The translations under genes and the position numbers were made by a program. A stretch of 64,000 bases of DNA from Agapetus fuscipes (lineage: Eukaryota; Arthropoda; Insecta; Trichoptera; Glossosomatidae). The stretch lies in the NCBI GenBank assembly GCA_951799405.1, contig OX637339.1:5456001-5520000 (forward strand), in the 5' to 3' direction. Below the pieces are notes generated by a model. That model had not been told where the DNA came from. It did no database searches and saw nothing but the letters and a program-made list of their open reading frames with translations. Positions within the stretch are counted from its first letter, which is position 1; every line of letters begins with the position of its first letter. Below are positions 27,101 through 36,872 of this stretch, piece after piece.

Positions 27101-30100
27101 TCCGGTCGATAGCTCAGATGGTAGAGTGCTTGCATTCCATGCCATGAGCTCGGGTTCAAATCCCACCGCGGGTATCAGAAATGATTTCCTGTTTCGGTGT
27201 TTATTTCAAACGCCAAAATAAAATACCGACAAGGTTCACTCAGCCTTCACAAGAAATGAGTACCAGCCCCCTCGGGAGCTGGGAAACCCCCACTTCAACT
27301 GAAGTGGTTGGCGTAAGGCCGGCCCCTTTGACTGTAAAAATAAATAGGTTCTACTCGCCACATGTGAAACCTCTCGGGGATAACACCGCAAGAAGTCACA
27401 CTATTAAAAAAAAAAGTCACACTATATGTGTTGCTTAGTTGCGTTTTTTGTTTTGCGTACAATGTCCTCTGTATCACAGGTCCACCTGATACCTTCATTG
27501 CGGGTTCGGTTCCTTTAGTGACTTTCTTGGAATAGTTCTCAGAATAAATTAACTGGGCTGGAAGTCTCATCACCACGGTATTTCGTACCTACTGAATATC
27601 TGTAATATTTGTATGAAGACCTGTCAATTCAAGATGGCCGCAAGTGAACAGCTGATTAGTCTTCATACAAATATTACCGATATTCGGTAGGTAAGAATTA
27701 CCGTTGTGATGAGACTTCCAGCCCTGGGCATGTTTTAATTAACGACCATCATCCCTCAACAATAAAACAGCACAAAAATACAATATGCTGTTTATTTGTC
27801 TCCAGGTTTTGTAGCCTGCACCACTACTAACCCCATATGGTTTGTAAAGACGAGACTGCAGCTGGACGGGCAGTCAACCACGGCAGCACAATGCATCAAG
27901 CGGATATACGCACAAACTGTAAGTCCACCTGCACTCTTCCCAGTTTACTGAAAAATAGTCCAGATCTCATGAAAATGCTAAGATGGAAAAGTTTGCTGCA
28001 AACGTTATGTGGGTGGAGATTCCATGGGACAGGTTATATTATGATCAAACCCTCCTCATACCCCACACGATTGGCATAAGTGCGTCCTTTTCATTCAGTA
28101 TAGAGTCGCTATGATAGCGTTGAAAATAGCGGGCCTAAGTGATAGCTCTGAACTCGCTTCTTCTTTTTCGAGTCAGACGCTACACTATTTTGGCCCAGTG
28201 TCGGACAACCTCCACCGCTCCATCATTACTCTCCATTAGGTCAGCCAGTGCGCAGCTTGTTGGGCAGACAGGACAGATCCAAAGATGATTGTGAACTCGC
28301 TCTATCCACGACCGCCATTTATTTATTTATTTAACAAGTATGTACTCGTACAGGACTGACAGTGAGACACCAAAACGTCACAATACATAATGGGGGAGTT
28401 TTACCTACCATTAAAACTCTTATTATGTTTCTATAGATGTCTGGAGTCCATATTATGAGAGAAACAATCACTTTTTCCCTTTTATGTGGTTTTTTAGTCT
28501 ATTCCTGGGTCTTTGATTTGCACTTTTTTACACTTTAGGCACTTTTCTACTCTATGGTCGCTTTTTCCCCATTTCCTGTTTCCCTATTTCCAGTTCCGGT
28601 GGCCATTTGTCATAAAGCTCATAATACACCAGGTAGGGGTTACCTGGACTCCAGACATCTATAGAAACATAATAAGAGTTTTAATGGTAGGTAAAACTCC
28701 CCCATTATGTGTTCTCAGAGATGTCTGGAGTCCATATTATGAGAGATCTGTCTATTATCTCCTGGTGACCGGGGACGTCTTTATTTGATATGAACTGGTT
28801 GAAATAGGGAGGGATCTTCTGGAGCTGTATGTTTCAACATCTCTTTCTGATAGTATTTTCTGAAAGTATTTTCTATTGGGTAGTTCTCCAGCCAATTAAG
28901 TGATGCGACTGCTGAACGTGTGCTGCCGGGAGTGGCCTCTACTCCTGCTGATTTTAGCGTGTTCTTTACCCCTCCTCCTATGATTGTTCTTGTAGCTGCC
29001 TTCACTTGTCCTCGGGTGCTGATGAACAGGTTATAAATATTTTGTCCTGATCTCCTTTCGCGTGATAGTTCAATCAGCTTCCTTATCCAGAAGACTGGGT
29101 TGACGTTGTGTTCCTTGGATTCCAGAAGTGTATCTGTTTTTGATCCAACAAATGGAATTAACACAATTGATGTGCCTTCGTCTAGAATGTTTCCTTCTGT
29201 GATATTTAGCAAGGTCAGATCGTGTACTCTTCTTCCTGAGGATAACAGAAGTAAGATTGCTGTTCTACATGCAACTTCATGGAGAGAATCTGAACGAGGA
29301 GTGTTTCTGACTAGCCAGTCTTTCACTATCTGCGGATTCCACACAGGGGACTTAGGAGGGTTAATCCTTACCATTGCTATGGCTTTTAATGTATGTTTCA
29401 CTAGGAAATCTGAGCTGAGATTCTTTTCCATCATTGGGTTGCAGAAGGTTACGATGGCTGACTTGTGTACCAGTATAGTCCTGTATGACAGTTTTTTGTT
29501 TATGAACAGTTGCGCTAGATACCTTGCCAATTGATTAGGAGATGTGTTGGGATGGGTATTTTCCGCCAGTATCCAGCGGCACCATCTTTGCCAAGCAGGT
29601 TTATATGTGTTGAGTGTGGAAGCTCTCCATCCTGACAGGAGCAGTCTTTTCTCTTCCGCGTTTTGAAAGATTGCGCATGAGTCTGTGGAGTCTCTGGATA
29701 CGTAAGTTGAACTCATGTGTGCCGTCGTGGATGCGAACAGGTCTATATCTGGTACTCCGAAATGATTGAAAATGGCCTTCGTTGCTGTTGATAAAAGATG
29801 CCACTCTGGAGGGGATCTTCCTCTTGATAGGTGATCCGCGTCTCCGTTGTATCTTCCCGGTAGGTACTGCGCTGTTAGCGAGATTTCCCATTGGCCTGCC
29901 AGAGTCAACAGATCTCGGGTAAGATTTAGGAGTGTTTTGGATCTGGTGCCCCCTTCCTTGCGGATGAAGGCGACTACTGTCTTGTTGTCTGATTGTACCA
30001 GAATTTCGGAGCCAGAAAGGTCGTGCGCTGTGCGTTGCAGGGTTGTGAAAACAGCGAACAACTCTTTTCGTTTGGAGTGCCGCTTCTTTTGTTTGAACGG

Positions 30101-33100
30101 TCCATTGTCCTGACAGCATCAAGTCGTCCAGAGTTGCTCCCCAAGCTTAGTCTGACGCATCTGTTGTCAAGAAACGTTCGCAGGTTTCCCTGTGGATGGA
30201 ACTTGATTCGTTCGCATTCCCTATCCCCCACTCTATTACTTGTAAGCTGTCCTCGGTCATTTGTCATGACCTTCTTGGTGACAGGTGCTTCAGTGGCCTG
30301 CTCGCTATCTGCAATTGTCTGCAGTGGAGGCGACCATGAAGCTGGCAAAGTTTAGTCTTCCTAGGAGACTTTCCGCCAGTTTTAAGGACCATTTTCGAGA
30401 AGTCAGTATTGCTCGAAGTGAGTGGCACAATGCCTCTTGCTTCCGGCAAGAAAGACCTTCTTGGTGACAGGTGCTTCAGTGGCCTGCTCGCTATCTGCAA
30501 TTGTCTGCAGTGGAGGCGACCATGAAGCTGGCAAAGTTTAGTCTTCCTAGGAGACTTTCCGCCAGTTTTAAGGACCATTTTCGAGAAGTCAGTATTGCTC
30601 GAAGTGAGTGGCACAATGCCTCTTGCTTCCGGTAAGAAAGACCTTCTTGGTGACAGGTGCTTCAGTGGCCTGCTCGCTATCTGCAATTGTCTGCAGTGGA
30701 GGCGACCATGAAGCTGGCAAAGTTTAGTCTTCCTAGGAGACTTTCCGCCAGTTTTAAGGACCATTTTTGAGAAGTCAGTATTGCTCGAAGTGAGTGGCAC
30801 AATGCCTCTTGCTTCCGGTAAGAAAGGAATTTGCAATTGTTATGCGTGTCCCAAACGATTCCCAAGAACTCTAATTGTTGAGTGGGGAAGAGCACTGACT
30901 TCTGGAGATTTACATACCACCCCAGAGATTGTAGGATATCTACTGCTAGATGCGATTGCCGACGAAGATCGTCCTTGGATTGGTTCGCAAGGAGGAAGTC
31001 GTCGAGATAAACGATTGTCCGGATATCTCGTCGCAGCAGTAAGTAGTTGGGCTACCCAATTTGTGAGGGTTGCAAACATTCTGGGGGCAGATGAAAGGCC
31101 AAAGATGCGATTGCCGACAAAGATCGTCCTTGGATTGGTTCGCAAGGAGGAAGTCGTCGAGATAAACGATTGTCCGGATATCTCGTCGCAGCAGTAAGTA
31201 GTTGGGCTACCCAATTTGTGAGGGTTGAAAACACTCTGGGGGCAGATGAAAGGCCAAAGATGCGATTGCCGACAAAGATCGTCCTTGGATTGGTTCACAA
31301 GGAGGAAGTCGTCGTGATAAACGATTGTCCGGATATCTCGTCGCAGCAGTAAGTAGTTGGGCTACCCAATTTGTGAGGGTTGAAAACATTCTGGGGGCAG
31401 ATGAAAGGCCAAAGATGCGATTGTCGACAAAGATCGTCCTTGGATTGGTTCGCAAGGAGGAAGTCGTCGAGATAAACGATTGTCCGGATATCTCGTCGCA
31501 GCCGAAAGTAGTTGGGCTACCCAATTTGTGAGGGTTGCAAACATTCTGGGGGCAGATGAAAGGCCAAAGGGCAGACTTGTCATCTGAAGTAATTCTCCTC
31601 GATAGACCAGTCGCAAAAATCTCCGATGTGCTATTGGGAGATGAAAGTAAGCTTGCGATAGGTCTATTTTCGACAACCAATCGTTTGGCTGCAGAAACTC
31701 TGACACTTTGTAGTGGCTTATGAGTTTGAACGGAGCCGGGTCTAGGAAGAAGTTTTAACGATTTTGGTTGAAAATCATTCTCGGGGAATCGTCCGATTTG
31801 AGTGTTAGGAACATTTTTGAAAAGAAACTCTGACACTTTGTAGTGGCTTATGAGTTTGAACGGAGCCGGGTCTAGGAAGAAGTTTTAACGATTTTGGTTG
31901 AAAATCATTCTCGGGGAATCGTCCGATTTGAGTGTTAGGAACATTTTTGATAAGAAGCTGGGAGATGACTCCGCTGCCTCTATAACTCCGGATTCGGTCA
32001 TTTCCTTTATTTGAGAGTCCATTTCGGGTGAAGGACTCGTCTGGTATAGCATTAAGTGGCTCCCTCTGGGAAACCAGATAATCTATCCTTGGGTCCAAGA
32101 CAACCCTAAGCCGTTTCTGACGCCGCGGCGGTGAACCTGATTCCGAAGTGTCATATCCGCATTTTTACATCCACACATTGAGATATATACTATAGAGTCG
32201 CAACCATCATACAATCAGGAAAAAAATGTCAAGCCGAAGTCCGTTGGAAACGTTTTAATGCAGATGCAAGGAGACGAATCAGTTTTTATCCAGCTTCTGC
32301 ATCGAATAACGCGCACTGTACTCTCAGGTTAAAACGAGATAGCAATAATTTTAGCAAACACATGGCAGACTTCAAACATGACAAAAAGGGCTGGATGTCA
32401 TAATTCTCTGATATAAAATTCCCCTACAGTAATACTATTAAAAATGAATGTCAGATTAAAATGAAATGTAACTTTAGTCCTTTACTTTTAAAAATAATAT
32501 GAGCAAGTCTTCAACCAGCAACCCGGCAGTATACAACCTTATTGTCGGTGTCAAATGTGTAACATTAATTAAAATATATTTAAGAAAAAAATATTTTTTT
32601 CAAAAATAAATTGTTTTAATAATTAATCTGTGCTAGTATGTTGCATAATTGATCAAGTTCACAAACAATGGTGTTTGAAAACTCCAATCACAATATTTAG
32701 ACATTTATGGCAATATGTATTACCACCTGTCACGTCCGTTCGCTGTGTAAGTCTGCGTGAGACTGACGAGCCTCAAAATCGGGTTTTTCTCGAGTACGAC
32801 TTTTGACTTACTACAGGGTGCTACGTGTTTCGAGCAACGTTACATCTCTAGTATATATACCTCAATGCATCCACATCACCTGAATCCTGTGAGATTTCGG
32901 CGGGAGGTGGCCCTTTTTTGTTCACAACTCATAACACTGATTTTGATGTTATCTAAAGTAAAAACTCCGTTAAAATAACGAAAAACGTTTTTCGTAAATG
33001 CGTGGCATACCCACAAAAATACATTATATTTTTGTAGGTATGCCACGCTTATACACTTTTAAACACCACAATTTCGCCTGTTTTAGTTTTTAATTGTTCA

Positions 33101-35375
33101 CAGGGACACAAGATGGTAAAATAACACTCTTTTTTAAATGTTTTTGCCCAGGAATATTGTCAATTCACTCAAATTTTCGAAGGTGAATTCAACTGACATG
33201 TGACCACAAGGGAAAAATGACGCTTTATGACAAATGGCCACCGGAACTGGAAATAGGGAAACAGGAAATGGGGAAAAAGCGACCATAGAGTAGAAAAGTG
33301 CCTAAAGTGTAAAAAAGTGCAAATCAAAGACCCAGGAATAGACTAAAAAACCACATAAAAGGGAAAAAGTGATTGTTTCTCTCATAATATGGACTCCAGA
33401 CATCTCTCAGAACACATAATAACATTGTGAACATAAGAGAACAATACACAGATACATTATTCTACGCATCCATACGTCGTTTTAGTTAACAAACAGACTC
33501 TGATAGTAAGCGATCCACACCAGTTGTAAATATATCCAGGTGTGGGGCTGAGGAGGCCAGAGTATTGAGCAGCGACAGCGCACGCACTACGCAAGACTAA
33601 CAGAGAACATTGGTTCGGCAGGCGGGGATCGGGAAAAGATCATGACTTCTTGCTCTGTTATAATTGCCATAACCGAGTTTGAATGTACTTCTTAAAGAAA
33701 TCTGTAAATAATGTGTGTCAGGGCATCCTGGGCTTCTACAAGGGCATCAGCGCCTCGTACATGGGCATCAGTGAGACGGTGGTACACTTTGTGCTGTACG
33801 AGGGGGTGAAGGCGCGCCTGGTGGAGGCGAGGAGGGGCAGGGCGGGTGAGCAGCACCCAGACAGGCGGCAGCCCAAGGACTTCCTGGAGTTCATGGCCGC
33901 GGGGGCCTTCTCCAAGACCATCGCCTCCTGCATCGCATATCCACACGGTATATATATTTTTAATCCGAGTCCCATACAAGGGTGATGTTTGTCGGCTGAG
34001 TAAAAAATCCATTATGTGCACACATAAGTACTTGGTAATATTTACAAATGACCTACAATTGATTATACTTCTCCTTTTATTAATTAGACCGGTCCATAGT
34101 CTAGTGGTTAGCGCTTCGGACTCGTAAATGGAAGGTTCTGGGTTCGAATCCTGTCAAAGCACAAAAAATATACCATTTATATTTTCAAATTTGCTCTTGG
34201 CTGGGTTTAAAAATTCATAAACCTTTACCAAAGACCGGTCATTAAAAGGTCCATCCAGCCTTACAGCAACTGGGTCTTGCTTGAGAATTTGTGCTTTCTA
34301 CAGCGAGGACCAAGCTCGCAGAGGGCTCTTGAGGTGTGATACACACAAAAACAGCGCTCACCTAATAAATCATCCTAATATTATTATTATTACGGTAACA
34401 ACTATTTCCTTTAATTGAGGTTTTCTCCCTGCCTTTAAGTCAAGGGGCAGGCAATAATAATTGATAAAATATTGAAATTTAGTCTGTAGCAAAATGGGCA
34501 TCAAGTATTTTACAATAACAATACTTATTTAATAAATTCATCTTTAGTTTGTTGAATAAATTGATTGTGCCTGCAGATAATAATGTAGAGTAACACAAGT
34601 CATTGTGGTGTTGCAGAGGTGGCGCGGACGAGACTCCGCGAGGAAGGAAACAAATACAGATCATTCTGGCAGACCCTGCACACAGTCTGGATGGAGGAGG
34701 GACACCGGGGGGTCTACAGGTAATCACAATCCAATCTTATCAATTTTCATTTTACAAAGAACAGTTTGTTTTTGTTTGAAGCAAGGTTTATTTTTACTAT
34801 TATTGTAAAGATTACAAACGTTTTTCGTCCACAGAACATCATCAGGTATACGAAACTTGATATGCAAAAACAAATCTGAGCATGGAAAACGTTTGAAATC
34901 TTTACAGTAATAGTGAAAATAAACGGTGTTTCAAGTAAAGAATTTTGTTTTCTGTATAGTTCTTTGAAAAAATTATAATGAATTTTCATGATGAATCATG
35001 AATGTTGAAGAGATGAAAGAGGTATGCAAGGACAGAAAAAAGTGGAGACGCATCTGCGGAGGTACCGGCCACCCCTAGTGGAACGGCGGCAGGATACAGT
35101 GACAGTTAGTGTTAATACACAAACCATGAAAAATAAAATCAAGTTTTGTTTAATGAATATTGAATCATCAGATATTGCTTAAGGTCATTCCCATTTTTAA
35201 TCACATTAAGAAAATTACACTCAGATTAACTTTCCGTTTGATGTTTGTTTTCAGGGGGCTGGCCACCCAGCTGGTGCGGCAGATCCCCAACACGGCCATC
35301 ATGATGGCCACGTATGAGGCCGTGGTGTACGTCCTCACGGCCTACTTCAACACCTCCTTCTACGACAACACCTAG
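18186..35375 (+). CDS. Rim2: Mitochondrial pyrimidine nucleotide carrier, Rim2 / SLC25A33-36 type
   Basis: Inner-membrane carrier that exchanges pyrimidine (deoxy)nucleotides and so feeds mitochondrial DNA and RNA synthesis. Eight exons: 18186-18226, 19486-19606, 24980-25044, 25993-26171, 27806-27918, 33722-33947, 34617-34719 and 35255-35375. They sum to 969 nt, 322 residues, with all phases consistent. The three tandem carrier repeats each show the SLC25 signature: P26-LEVVKTR, P145-IWFVKTR (the tryptophan is typical of this subfamily) and P247-HEVARTR. Other diagnostic stretches are [19 protein letters not shown] and [20 protein letters not shown]. The small first exon ([14 protein letters not shown]) was found by its fit to the family N terminus and a good GTGAGT donor. 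Intron 5 (27919-33721) contains a DIRS-like retrotransposon in antisense orientation. Intron 2 holds the 22-bp minisatellite. Exon 6 has a poor polypyrimidine tract. The gene reads intact. Confidence 0.95.
18938..19340. mobile_element. MITE with imperfect inverted ends, intron 1 of the Rim2-type gene
   Basis: ATTCTGCCTTGTTTGTCTAT at the left is mirrored by ATAGACAAAAGCGGACAGAAT at the right. A shorter relative is at 12107-12240. The open frame inside has no family resemblance. Confidence 0.6.
20990..21515. repeat. Two copies of dispersed repeat C head to head
   Basis: 20990-21236 (minus) and 21259-21515 (plus) are copies of one family arranged as a long inverted repeat with a 22-bp spacer. 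The family runs CCTTGACTTATAGGTTGGTA ... CACCCCTGTTTCAGGGAAGG ... CATATCTTTGCAACTTAGAT and ends in a short TTAGA-like tail. Confidence 0.85.
23177..23474. repeat. Minisatellite, 14 copies of a 22-bp unit
   Basis: ATGCTAATTTGC recurs every 22 bp from 23177 to 23463, with CACATGTATTC between. One unit has GCATGTGTATTC instead. It lies in intron 2 of the Rim2-type gene. Confidence 0.97.
23690..23880. mobile_element. AT-rich palindromic MITE
   Basis: AATAAAAAATAAAAGAAATTAAAACTTTG-type left arm mirrored at 23825-23880, with the central TAACTAACAATTGTTAGTTA perfect palindrome. Confidence 0.7.
24519..24815 (+). mobile_element. SINE-A copy
   Basis: Head TAGCTCAGTTGGTAGAACTC, B box GGTTCGGTCC, and the full body; the central part is shortened. 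Confidence 0.8.
25677..25921. mobile_element. Palindromic MITE, copy 2
   Basis: Same family as 9603-9850 but with its centre in the opposite orientation. The CAGTACCCTT and AAGGGTACTG ends are complete. It sits just upstream of exon 4 of the Rim2-type gene. Confidence 0.85.
27099..27445 (+). mobile_element. SINE-A, near full length
   Basis: tRNA-like head with A box TAGCTCAGATGG and B box GGTTCAAATCC, then the body GAAATGATTTCCTGTTTCGG ... AGCCTTCACAAGAAATGAG ... TGTAAAAATAAATAGGTTC. Other copies (same strand unless noted): 447-530 head, 3741-3970, 11880-12055, 14783-15062 minus, 16222-16500 minus, 19741-19930, 46905-47062 minus degenerate. Confidence 0.85.
27554..27726. mobile_element. Palindromic MITE (GGAAGTCTCATCAC family), copy 1
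   Basis: Inverted ends GGGCTGGAAGTCTCATCACC and its complement, with ATATTCGGTAGGTA-type inner arms. A second copy is at 54788-54949. Located just upstream of exon 5 of the Rim2-type gene. Confidence 0.8.
28130..28280 (-). mobile_element. LINE 3' end, second copy of the (GAA)n family
   Basis: Minus translation [20 protein letters not shown] ... VVRHWAKIV then stop, followed by GAAAAAGAAGAAG. It lies about 110 bp outside the DIRS-like element in Rim2 intron 5. Confidence 0.75.
28435..28618. repeat. Inverted terminal repeat (left copy) of the DIRS-like element
   Basis: Reverse complement of 33222-33405 along the whole 184 bp by eye (AGATGTCTGGAGTCC ... TGTCATAAAGC). Confidence 0.9.
28646..28747. 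repeat. Internal complementary region of the DIRS-like element
   Basis: 28646-28707 is the reverse complement of 28386-28449, and 28703-28747 is the reverse complement of about 33376-33420 with one mismatch near TCTCAG/TCTGAG. The two parts overlap at the CATTATG junction. Confidence 0.85.
28781..30061 (-). CDS. DIRS-type RNase H plus tyrosine recombinase reading frame
   Basis: A 426-residue open frame ending at 28781, the downstream part of the DIRS-like polyprotein. Residues about 17-80 are the RNase H domain ([20 protein letters not shown] ... [16 protein letters not shown]), where the aspartate in QSDN is an expected metal ligand. From about residue 135 a tyrosine recombinase follows: an N-terminal core-binding part ([16 protein letters not shown]), the first catalytic arginine in [11 protein letters not shown], the second box GSTRS with R382, and Tyr403/404 in FRKYYQKE. 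The box II histidine common in this family is a glycine here (G379). The upstream RT is out of frame with this segment. The listed start is just the first ATG and is probably internal to the original polyprotein. Confidence 0.8.
   Translation of the reverse strand: MFAVFTTLQRTAHDLSGSEILVQSDNKTVVAFIRKEGGTRSKTLLNLTRDLLTLAGQWEISLTAQYLPGRYNGDADHLSRGRSPPEWHLLSTATKAIFNHFGVPDIDLFASTTAHMSSTYVSRDSTDSCAIFQNAEEKRLLLSGWRASTLNTYKPAWQRWCRWILAENTHPNTSPNQLARYLAQLFINKKLSYRTILVHKSAIVTFCNPMMEKNLSSDFLVKHTLKAIAMVRINPPKSPVWNPQIVKDWLVRNTPRSDSLHEVACRTAILLLLSSGRRVHDLTLLNITEGNILDEGTSIVLIPFVGSKTDTLLESKEHNVNPVFWIRKLIELSRERRSGQNIYNLFISTRGQVKAATRTIIGGGVKNTLKSAGVEATPGSTRSAVASLNWLENYPIENTFRKYYQKEMLKHTAPEDPSLFQPVHIK
30268..30825. 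repeat. Three tandem copies of a 186-bp unit inside the DIRS RT
   Basis: Units begin at 30268, 30454 and 30640 with GACCTTCTTGGTGACAGG. The copies are nearly identical. 186 is divisible by three, so 62 residues are repeated in frame on the minus strand. Confidence 0.95.
30951..31570. repeat. Four tandem copies of a 155-bp unit containing the YLDD box
   Basis: Units begin at 30951, 31106, 31261 and 31416 with TGCGATTG(C/T)CGAC. Only a few substitutions separate them. On the minus strand each unit encodes the RT active-site YLDD in a shifting frame. Confidence 0.95.
31695..31954. repeat. Tandem duplication of a 130-bp unit upstream of the DIRS RT
   Basis: Units begin at 31695 and 31825 with AAACTCTGACACTTTG and are almost identical up to the AGGAACATTTTTGA box. 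Confidence 0.9.
33222..33405. repeat. Inverted terminal repeat (right copy) of the DIRS-like element
   Basis: Partner of 28435-28618. The adjacent outer bases 33406-33420 are unique to this end and reappear, inverted, in the internal complementary region. Confidence 0.9.
34086..34400 (+). mobile_element. SINE-B, full length
   Basis: tRNA-like head (ATAGTCTAGTGGTTAGCGCT, B box GGTTCGAATCC), a body containing ATCCAGCCTTACAGCAACTG and GAGGGCTCTTGA, and a (TAT/ATT)n tail. Other copies: 35-297 minus, 3643-3735 partial, 6880-7110 minus, 19965-20180 minus, 20520-20660, 22575-22655 tail, 43125-43201 minus partial. Confidence 0.85.
34741..34998. mobile_element. Palindromic MITE in intron 7 of the Rim2-type gene
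   Basis: CAATTTTCATTTTACAAAGA...TTTATTTTTACTATTATTG is inverted at 34890-34998 (AATAGTGAAAATAAAC...AATGAATTTTCATG). About 258 bp in all. Confidence 0.7.
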
Positions 35376-35487
35376 CGCTCCCCCATCCTGCCCCTGGAGG
35401 CGCTGGCCCCTCCGCCCGACTGAAGGACTGGCAAAGTGATTGAATGTTGCCTCGCTGTGGATTAGACATTTCCTTGTAAGTTGTTTC

Positions 35488-35865
35488 CCGAGACGAGTCC
35501 TCGTTCACCCGTGATCACTGCTTACTTGTCATGAGTCGTGAGTTACCTGTGAGTAGCCCTCTTTTAAGTGTGATGAGTCCGTAAGTGTTTTTCTGCTAAA
35601 TTCCTTTTCACCTTAAGGCGACGAGATAGCGATTTGTGTCCAAAAATAAGGTGTAGTCTCATTTTGTATCTATGGAGTTCTTTTGCAAGCGTTAGCAAGC
35701 TTCGACTTGGATCCATATCCAAGATGTAAGGAATTTAGCAGAATAGCGATTCATGTTTACCCATGACCAGTGCCCACTTACCGTTGACGAGTGCTTGCTT
35801 ACTTGAAATGAGTACTCGTTTACCCGTGACGAGTCCTTGTCTGCCCGTGAAACGACTTGCTCTGC
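35488..35865 (+). repeat. Degenerate 21-nt repeat in the Rim2 3'UTR
   Basis: Units resembling CCGTGACGAGTGCTTGCTTAC recur at 35488-35572 and 35757-35865, three to four on each side, split by the MITE at 35592-35742. Confidence 0.65.
35592..35742. mobile_element. 151-bp MITE in the Rim2 3'UTR
   Basis: Perfect 13-bp ends TCTGCTAAATTCC / GGAATTTAGCAGA. It interrupts a 21-nt degenerate repeat. Confidence 0.65.
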
Positions 35866-36872
35866 AGCTAATGTTTATTTATGTGTTGCGTTGAGCGTAC
35901 ACTTGTGGACACAAAAAAGTATTTTGAAAACTTTGTTCTTTTAATGAAAGCTGTGCTTTTATTTTTAAGTTATAAAGTAAGTCAAAAGCAATATCAATTT
36001 TTTCTTAAATACTGAAAAAAAATGTTCTATTTTCATAATGGGACATTTTTTTTATTAGAAGTTAACACCTTAAGCTTTTTTTACAGCTTTTTTCTCAACT
36101 GCATTATTTGTGATACATACGTAATTCAGGATCTTTCACTGTTTATGTGTTGTATACTCTTTTGTTTCCACGGTTACAGCCACTGTTAGATTAAAAGTGA
36201 ACCTTTGTTGTATAAAACGTTCATTGTGTACATACAAAGTAAATTTATTATTGTTATTTTAATGCGTAGGAAAAATCTATGGATATTTGTAGACGGGGGG
36301 TCCTACTCAGAGATGCTGGTGTGTGTCTGTGTGATGCCTGCACTGTAGAGAAAACAATGTAATACTTCTTGTGAATACATAGGTACTTGTAATGTTTAAA
36401 TAATTGTACACAGTAGAACCTCGATTATTTGAGATATTGCGGACCGAGCGTAAATCAGAGAATTGAAAACTCGAATGATACAACCTTTATTGGTTACTGT
36501 GAAATTAAACAGTATGTTAAGAAAACTAATGTTAGCCTTTCATGCTACGGTCTACTAGAGAGGTCTAGGCAGCTGAAGCAAGATCCAAAATTGTTTTTTT
36601 TTTTAGTGACACCGTACGACGTACCTGTGCATATGTGCATGCACTACCTGCGCAGGGTAAAACTGCCAGGAGCAAAACGGAAGCTAGCATTATGTCCCCT
36701 TAGTGCTTTATTTGTCTTATCTCCAACACTGGTAGTCTCACATTTGCAATGTTTGTATATGTACTGAACTAATGTGTCTTATGAATACTAGAAATGGATT
36801 TTTTTTTTTTTATAACAACTCTCACAATATCTAAGATTGTGTGGAATGTGATTCTTAAGACAATTTCATTTA

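Larger units (their letters stand above)
30264..31740 (-). pseudogene. Broken reverse transcriptase of the DIRS-like element
   Basis: RT motifs are visible in pieces and in different frames on the minus strand: [12 protein letters not shown] (motif A) near 31680, [12 protein letters not shown] (motif B) near 31540, the YLDD box ([11 protein letters not shown]) in each copy of a 155-bp repeat between 30951 and 31570, and the thumb-side [11 protein letters not shown] near 30860. A 186-bp unit present three times (30268-30825) follows. The 155-bp period is not a multiple of three, so the frame is lost. Confidence 0.8.
28387..33420 (-). mobile_element. DIRS-like tyrosine-recombinase retrotransposon, degenerate
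   Basis: An element of about 5.0 kb lying antisense in intron 5 of the Rim2-type gene. Inverted terminal repeats of 184 bp are at 28435-28618 and 33222-33405. Each has a different outer extension: 28387-28434 on one side and 33406-33420 on the other. An internal complementary region at 28646-28747 contains the reverse complement of the left extension fused to that of the right end, as expected for DIRS elements that re-form a circular junction. In element order the coding part is a pre-RT region, reverse transcriptase (31740-30640), RNase H (about 30010-29820) and tyrosine recombinase (about 29700-28781). Both genomic borders share CATAAT and there is no target duplication. The RT is broken by tandem duplications, so this copy cannot be autonomous. 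Confidence 0.85.
35376..36250 (+). other. Probable 3'UTR of the Rim2-type gene
   Basis: Starts right after the stop, initially GC-rich, then AT-rich. ATTAAA at 36190-36195 is the best polyadenylation signal seen; no canonical AATAAA precedes it. Confidence 0.4.

Noticed and set aside
36429..36767. 112-residue open frame
   Set aside because: It starts at a pogo-like terminal sequence (CAGTAGAACCTCGATTATTT) and has no protein-family features.
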